A DNA stretch of 13,191 nt, taken from Podila epigama. Its lineage: Eukaryota > Mortierellomycota > Mortierellomycetes > Mortierellales > Mortierellaceae. The notes under the pieces were generated by a model. It was not told the origin of the DNA. It was given only the letters and a program-made list of their open reading frames with translations, and searched no databases. The position numbers and the translations under genes are program-made. The stretch spans positions 1 through 13,191 of the forward strand of contig JAAAVE010000816.1 in NCBI GenBank assembly GCA_015679605.1. Reading direction: 5' to 3'. Shown here in pieces: positions 9,492 through 13,191 of this stretch (positions are counted from its first letter, which is position 1; the number at the start of each line of letters is the position of its first letter).

Positions 9492-9845
9492 GGAGGTTGT
9501 ATTTTTTTTTTTTTTTTGAGTTGGGGTTGGATGTCTGTCTGTCTACTGCTCGGGAGAAGAGAAGCGGGAGAAGAGGGTTCTTGTTTGTCTATTATCGCGA
9601 ATAGATTGATATCAGTGGAAAGGAGGAGGAGTGGTAGTAGTAGTGGTGGTGGTGGTGATAGACGTGTTTGTTGATAGTGGTAAAAAAAGAGTTCTAAATA
9701 TTGGATTGTCCAAGTCAAAGGTCGATGGAGGAAGGCAGTAAAGGAAGTGAAGAAAAGTACGGCCGTGATGAAGAAGTGAAGAAGAAGTAAAGAAAAGATG
9801 AAGTGAAGCAAAGAAGAAAAAAAAATAAATGTGTAGAGACAAGAC
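9492..9845 (-). promoter_or_regulatory. CT-rich promoter and leader region of the PFK-2 gene
   Basis: On the gene's strand this stretch is rich in C and T, with a CT block at about 9548-9585 and a long pyrimidine tract at about 9765-9830. That pattern is typical of promoters of well expressed fungal housekeeping genes. A GGT/AGT triplet repeat (plus strand) lies at about 9631-9659. The bases just before the start codon include a run of 16 A on the coding strand. No TATA box stands out. The frames here give only biased, non-family translations, so I call no gene. Confidence 0.45.
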
Positions 9846-9873
9846 TGATCCAAAAAAAAAAAAATTCTCCCTC

Positions 9874-9879
9874 TTTATT
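9874..9879 (-). terminator. Possible polyadenylation signal for the F-box gene
   Basis: AATAAA on the minus strand lies about 210 bases beyond the F-box gene's stop codon and is followed by a T-rich run at 9864-9852. This is the only canonical hexamer I noticed in the expected strand and place. The assignment is positional and tentative. Confidence 0.3.
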
Positions 9880-10087
9880 TGCCATGTGGGCTCAAAGTTC
9901 AGCTCAAACCCCATTTGGTAAATGTCACTCTCTCTCCGTCAACCGATGCGCGTCATTTTTTTTGAACTAATTTTGAACCACGACATCGTCGATGCGGCAT
10001 GTTACCATGTCGTTCGTATTTGTAAAGGTTGACTGACTAGCATTTACATGGACTATCGACTATATACATACATCATCTACACTCTCT
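9880..10087 (-). other. Presumed 3' untranslated flank of the F-box gene
   Basis: This holds no gene. It has a near direct repeat TTTTGAAC (9963-9977 area), GACATCGTCGATG-like palindromic words, and a short TATATAC-rich segment near 10062-10096. I see nothing else to annotate. Confidence 0.4.
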
Positions 10088-12355
10088 CTATATACATGGA
10101 CTCTGTAAGAAAAAGTATGGAGGATTTTGAAAACCATCAAACAAACAATGGCGATGTTCAAGGACAAGGTGACAGTCGAAACGAGACTGAGCGAGTTCGC
10201 AAAGCCATTGTAGAACATCGTGAGGACGATCATATATGGAGTTCATGACAAAGATATCCAACACTTGCAACGAGTCGAAGCTGTGCTTCGCTGATGATGG
10301 GTGACACTTTGCTGCTTGTTGACTGAAAAGTGTGCTGCCAGTCATGTCCTGGATCCATTCAAGGTCTTGTCTCTGGGTACGATCTAAATATTCAAGCCAG
10401 ATCCTCAAACTGCGTAATTGCTTTAGCCGTCCAAGAGCACTTAAACCTGGGTAACCTAGACACGCTTGGGGTTTGATCTTGATCTGGAGGTCCTCAAGGA
10501 GTGGACACTGCGTGGAAAGGAACTCGGCAAGCACACTCGACGCCTCACAGCAGGCATGCTGAGGCACTGGGCCCTTGGAACGGTTCACCCTTCTGTAGCT
10601 ATCTTGTTCCCAAGGCCCCAGACAAGAACAGCGCACATCTCGGGCGGAACTAGAGTATCCAGGGTTCCTGAAGCTATATACAGAACGCCCATTGGAAAGC
10701 CGTTGAGCAAGGGCATTAAAGGAGGTGATCAAGACGCGTAACTGTGGTGTTTGCCAGAGATTGCCATCCCCCTCTAGATCGCTGATCAGGAAATATGCGT
10801 AAGGAGCAATGAGATGGACGAGGTTCTTGAACTTGCCAGCACAAAGCAGGTTGTGGAATTGGTAGGTGACATCTTCGTGAAAGCGACAGAGCCTGAGATC
10901 TAAAGAGCGCAGATTTGTTGCATAGTGCTGTTGGATTGTTTGGAAGATTGGCCGCTTCATAGTTGTATCTGGGAGATGCAATGAGACAAGGTTTGGAAAG
11001 GACTCGACAATGTTCTTGACTTGTTCTTCACACCAATATTCTCCGCAAGAATATCCGAAATGACGGAATCGTTGGCGCTGGTGCTCGTCAGGAAATACCT
11101 CTTTCCATCCTAGTTTATTATCCAACTTGAACTGGCAAGTAATGAGACTTAGGTGTATCAAGTTGGGTAGCCGAGCTACGAGTCGGCAAAAGGGCATGAA
11201 GGGCATGTTGGCCGAGATAAGGTCCATCTTTTGGAGACGAAGGAAGGGGGCTGGTTTGGGGGATGGTGCCCTCTTGGAGGCAGCGGCTGCAGCCGCATCG
11301 CTAAAGCTGTAGAGGCCCCGATAACCGCTGTCATACCAGACGCGTTGTTCCTTGGCATTGAGTAGCATGAACGACGGAGAATTGATCCAGTCCTTACGGG
11401 CGTCAGTAGCTCCAAGGCGGATGTGTTCGAGGCACGGCAAGTGTTCTAGAGCCAGGACAAGGTCAAAGGCTATGGGGAACTTGGATGTGTTCATTTCAAG
11501 GTAACGAAGACACTGTCCGATAGCGTCAAAGAGGATTTCATGATGGCTGTATCGGGGCCAGAATTGGATAGAGTGGATGACGAGTCGCTCCAAGTTTTTG
11601 CATTAGGTCAATTCACTTTCACGAAACATCGACTCGATAATTGGAGCCATGGTTGCAGTGGACAGCTCTGTTACGTCCCATTGCGGCCCGTCCTCAGGAA
11701 GGAGCTCCTCTGGTGGGCTACGGATATCGTCTTTTCCACACCAGGTGAGACTTCCGTCGATTTCACAGAATCCAGCCAAGGCAAAGGCCCACTTTGGATG
11801 GTTGGTCAACCGCTGAGGGGCAGTTGGGGTGAGCCAGTTGCAGCACTGGTTCTCGTCCTTCTTGTCAATTGTGACACCTGTGACGCGTCCTGTGGCGAGC
11901 TGGGCACTAAAGCGTTCCTGACGGGTCATTGTGTACGAGTCCATTGTCATGGTTAATGGTTGGAGTTGTTGTCGTCGTGATGATGATGTCTGTGCCTGCA
12001 AAGAATCATTAACTTTATTGAGAGCTGTGAGATCATGAGATGCAACTGGATCCCTGCTCGGATACATTCCAAGATTTGCCTCAGTGATGTCCTGTGCGTT
12101 CATCACTCTGTTGGATCCTTCGCCATTGACACTGGATTCATAACGAACTGATTGGATAGGCAATGGTTCGACGAGAGAGTGATTCCATACGAGATTGTGG
12201 TGTTGCTGCAAGATGGCCAGCGAAGCACGATACCATTTCTTGTTGACGAAGCGTGCAGAGTTGAGCAGCACAGACCGTGGGCAGAAGAAAAGGATGGACT
12301 CGAGGATTTCAGGCAAAAAGAATGCAAGTCCTTGTGCTGCTGGTAAAGGCTCCAT
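10088..12355 (-). CDS. F-box/leucine-rich-repeat-like protein gene with one in-frame stop
   Basis: F-box proteins bind Skp1 through the F-box and select substrates for SCF ubiquitin ligases through a C-terminal repeat domain. After the first ATG at 12355 (in-frame stop just upstream at 12397-12395), residues 13-47 fit an F-box: LPEILESILFFCPRSVLL then FVNKKWYRAS. A Ser/Gln-rich spacer follows. Downstream are irregular leucine-rich motifs such as NLERLVIHS, LPNLIHLSL, FPNLVSLHL, NLRSLDLRL, CPLLEDLQI, LKQLRSLRIWL and FDSLQVLDIFV. The frame stays open for 755 codons except a single TAA at codon 251 (11603-11605), directly before CKNLERL. This may be a nonsense allele (pseudogene), a sequencing error, or hidden by a phase 0 intron of 87 nt (11588-11674). 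The family resembles the large F-box/LRR sets of Mortierella-type fungi; the substrate is unknown. Confidence 0.78.
11603..11605 (-). other. In-frame TAA inside the F-box gene
   Basis: Both sides are in the same frame: ...MFRESELT, TAA, CKNLERLVIHS.... The stop sits within CTAAT, which also matches the fungal branch-point consensus CTRAY. Changing only the first base of the codon to C would give Gln. Confidence 0.9.
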
Positions 12356-12779
12356 TTGATGGTGATGAAATAGTGACAATGGATTGTTTGACTTTTAGTC
12401 ATTTTTTTTTCTTATCTTTTGTATTTGTCTGTGGGAGAATGTGTGTGTGCGCTTGTGTGCGCGTGTTATTTTGTCTAGTCGCATGGTCGCGTGAAAGGAC
12501 AGCACAGTGCCACCGCCCTTACTGTATGTCGCGCATCCATAGCAGTTTTTTTTTTTTTTTTTTTAGTGCCTCCGGTATTGCCACGGTGCCTCCGGTATTG
12601 CAACATACTTTCTCATTCCTATCTTGTGTCAATACGAGTCCAAAGGGAATCTCAAGAAGAACTATCCATTGGACAGAACAACATGACAAAGTGCATCATG
12701 GACATCACTTAGGACATCCAACAAACAAAGTATGATTCAGTAAAATTATATTTCATTCAAAATTTTCTATCTTCTCTCT
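12356..12779 (-). promoter_or_regulatory. Upstream spacer of the F-box gene
   Basis: No gene is supported. The part nearest the F-box start has T-runs on the plus strand and an alternating purine-pyrimidine stretch (GTGTGTGTGCGC and TGTGCGCGTG, about 12438-12465). It also holds a 19-base T run at 12546-12564 and the 20-bp tandem duplication listed separately. The promoter role is inferred from position. The far end is the 3' flank of the decayed gene at 12780. Confidence 0.4.
12566..12605. repeat. 20-bp tandem duplication, two copies
   Basis: GTGCCTCCGGTATTGC occurs at 12566-12581 and again at 12586-12601. The period is 20 bp, the linker after the first copy is CACG, and a long T run lies just before. 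It looks like a replication-slippage duplication in the F-box upstream region. Confidence 0.92.
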
Positions 12780-13130
12780 TCACGCCATGCCCAGTTGTGA
12801 GTCCTTGTTGAAAAACTGCCACTGTATAATGGCTGGACACTCCCCAAGGAGTTTACTGAGGTTGTCCAGGTCTATGTCCTCCAATTCACGGATTATTCTG
12901 TACGCTGCTCGTCACTGTTTTTATAACTCTTGGACGTGATCCTCAGCAGACTTCCGCAAGACATCTTGCGGTGTCAAGTTGAATGAATGCACTGTCAATC
13001 TCCTGTTCAGAATCCGTTCCTCCAGTTCCGCTACAACATCATATCATGATTTTGACTTGGCCAAGGCAGCGACATTATTATTTTGTAGTTTTTGCTGTAA
13101 TACCGTAAGAGTGTGTTTTGCAGCTTGCAG
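12780..13130 (-). pseudogene. C-terminal remnant of an unrecognised protein gene, three internal stops
   Basis: One reading frame of 117 codons ends in a TGA at 12782-12780. It reads as sensible, charged, mostly helical protein (YDVVAELEERILNRRLTVHS, LTPQDVLRKSAEDHVQEL, RIIRELEDIDLDNLSKLLGE, IIQWQFFNKDSQLGMA) but contains TGA at 13046-13044, TAA at 12923-12921 and TGA at 12914-12912. There is no frameshift between the segments. The family is not recognised; a coiled-coil-like helix content is visible. Upstream of 13130 the frame stays open but turns into T-rich, non-coding-looking sequence, perhaps an intron ending near GCAAG. The gene continues beyond or starts outside the window. A multi-exon gene that skips the stops is less likely, because good coding sequence flanks each stop closely. 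Confidence 0.6.
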
Positions 13131-13191
13131 TGGCAATAGCAAACAAAAAAAAAAGTGGCATGATGGGTGTGCCAATAGAGCGAAGAAAAAA

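Noticed and set aside
9347-9914. Minus-strand open frames upstream of the PFK-2 start
   Set aside because: Translations are Phe/Leu/Ser/Pro-rich products of the CT tract and lie in the wrong frame for the conserved kinase start.
10005-10017. The 13-mer CCATGTCGTTCGT, also found over the RAX2 start at 4596-4608
   Set aside because: About one shared 13-mer pair is expected by chance in a window of this size, and the similarity does not extend.
1-13191. Mobile element, CRISPR array, biosynthetic or defence gene cluster
   Set aside because: No transposase, reverse transcriptase, terminal repeats, regular spacer-repeat pattern or functionally linked enzymes were found; the genes are unrelated fungal genes.

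Overview
The window is nuclear DNA from a filamentous fungus. The evidence is protein genes split by spliceosomal introns (GTA donors, TAG acceptors), a Rax2 cell-polarity gene, a fungal 6-phosphofructo-2-kinase, a large F-box/leucine-rich protein, many homopolymeric Ser/Gln/His/Asn tracts in coding sequence, and A/T-, CT- and CA-rich spacers. The style, especially the F-box/LRR protein, suggests an early-diverging fungus such as Mortierella or a relative. That placement is inference, not proof. Everything coding that I can support lies on the minus strand, so genes read right to left.

Layout from left to right. (1) 1-4599: RAX2-like gene, cut at its 3' end by the window edge. Three exons are visible with two introns of about 130 bp. 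(2) 4600-5924: a 1.3-kb spacer holding the upstream region of RAX2 and the downstream flank of the next gene, with microsatellites, a CT tract, two ACGCGT boxes and a cluster of CAGG words. (3) 5925-9491: a complete six-exon gene for a 6-phosphofructo-2-kinase/fructose-2,6-bisphosphatase family enzyme of 521 residues. All splice phases agree. The second intron is 994 bp, and the histidine that carries the phosphate in the bisphosphatase site is replaced by asparagine. (4) 9492-10087: CT-rich promoter of that gene and the 3' end of the next. (5) 10088-12355: F-box/leucine-rich-repeat-like gene, open except for one in-frame TAA. (6) 12356-12779: spacer with a short tandem duplication. (7) 12780-13130 and perhaps beyond: the C-terminal part of an unrecognised protein gene with three internal stops, read here as a pseudogene.

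The genes do not form an obvious pathway. RAX2 marks sites of polarised growth at the cell cortex, the PFK-2 enzyme sets the level of the glycolytic activator fructose-2,6-bisphosphate, and the F-box protein would act as a ubiquitin-ligase adaptor. I see no mobile element, CRISPR array, tRNA or rRNA. I found no sign of a new multi-gene system. The points most worth checking are the His-to-Asn change in the PFK-2 enzyme, the single stop in the F-box gene, the decayed gene at the right edge, and the unusually late signal sequence in Rax2.
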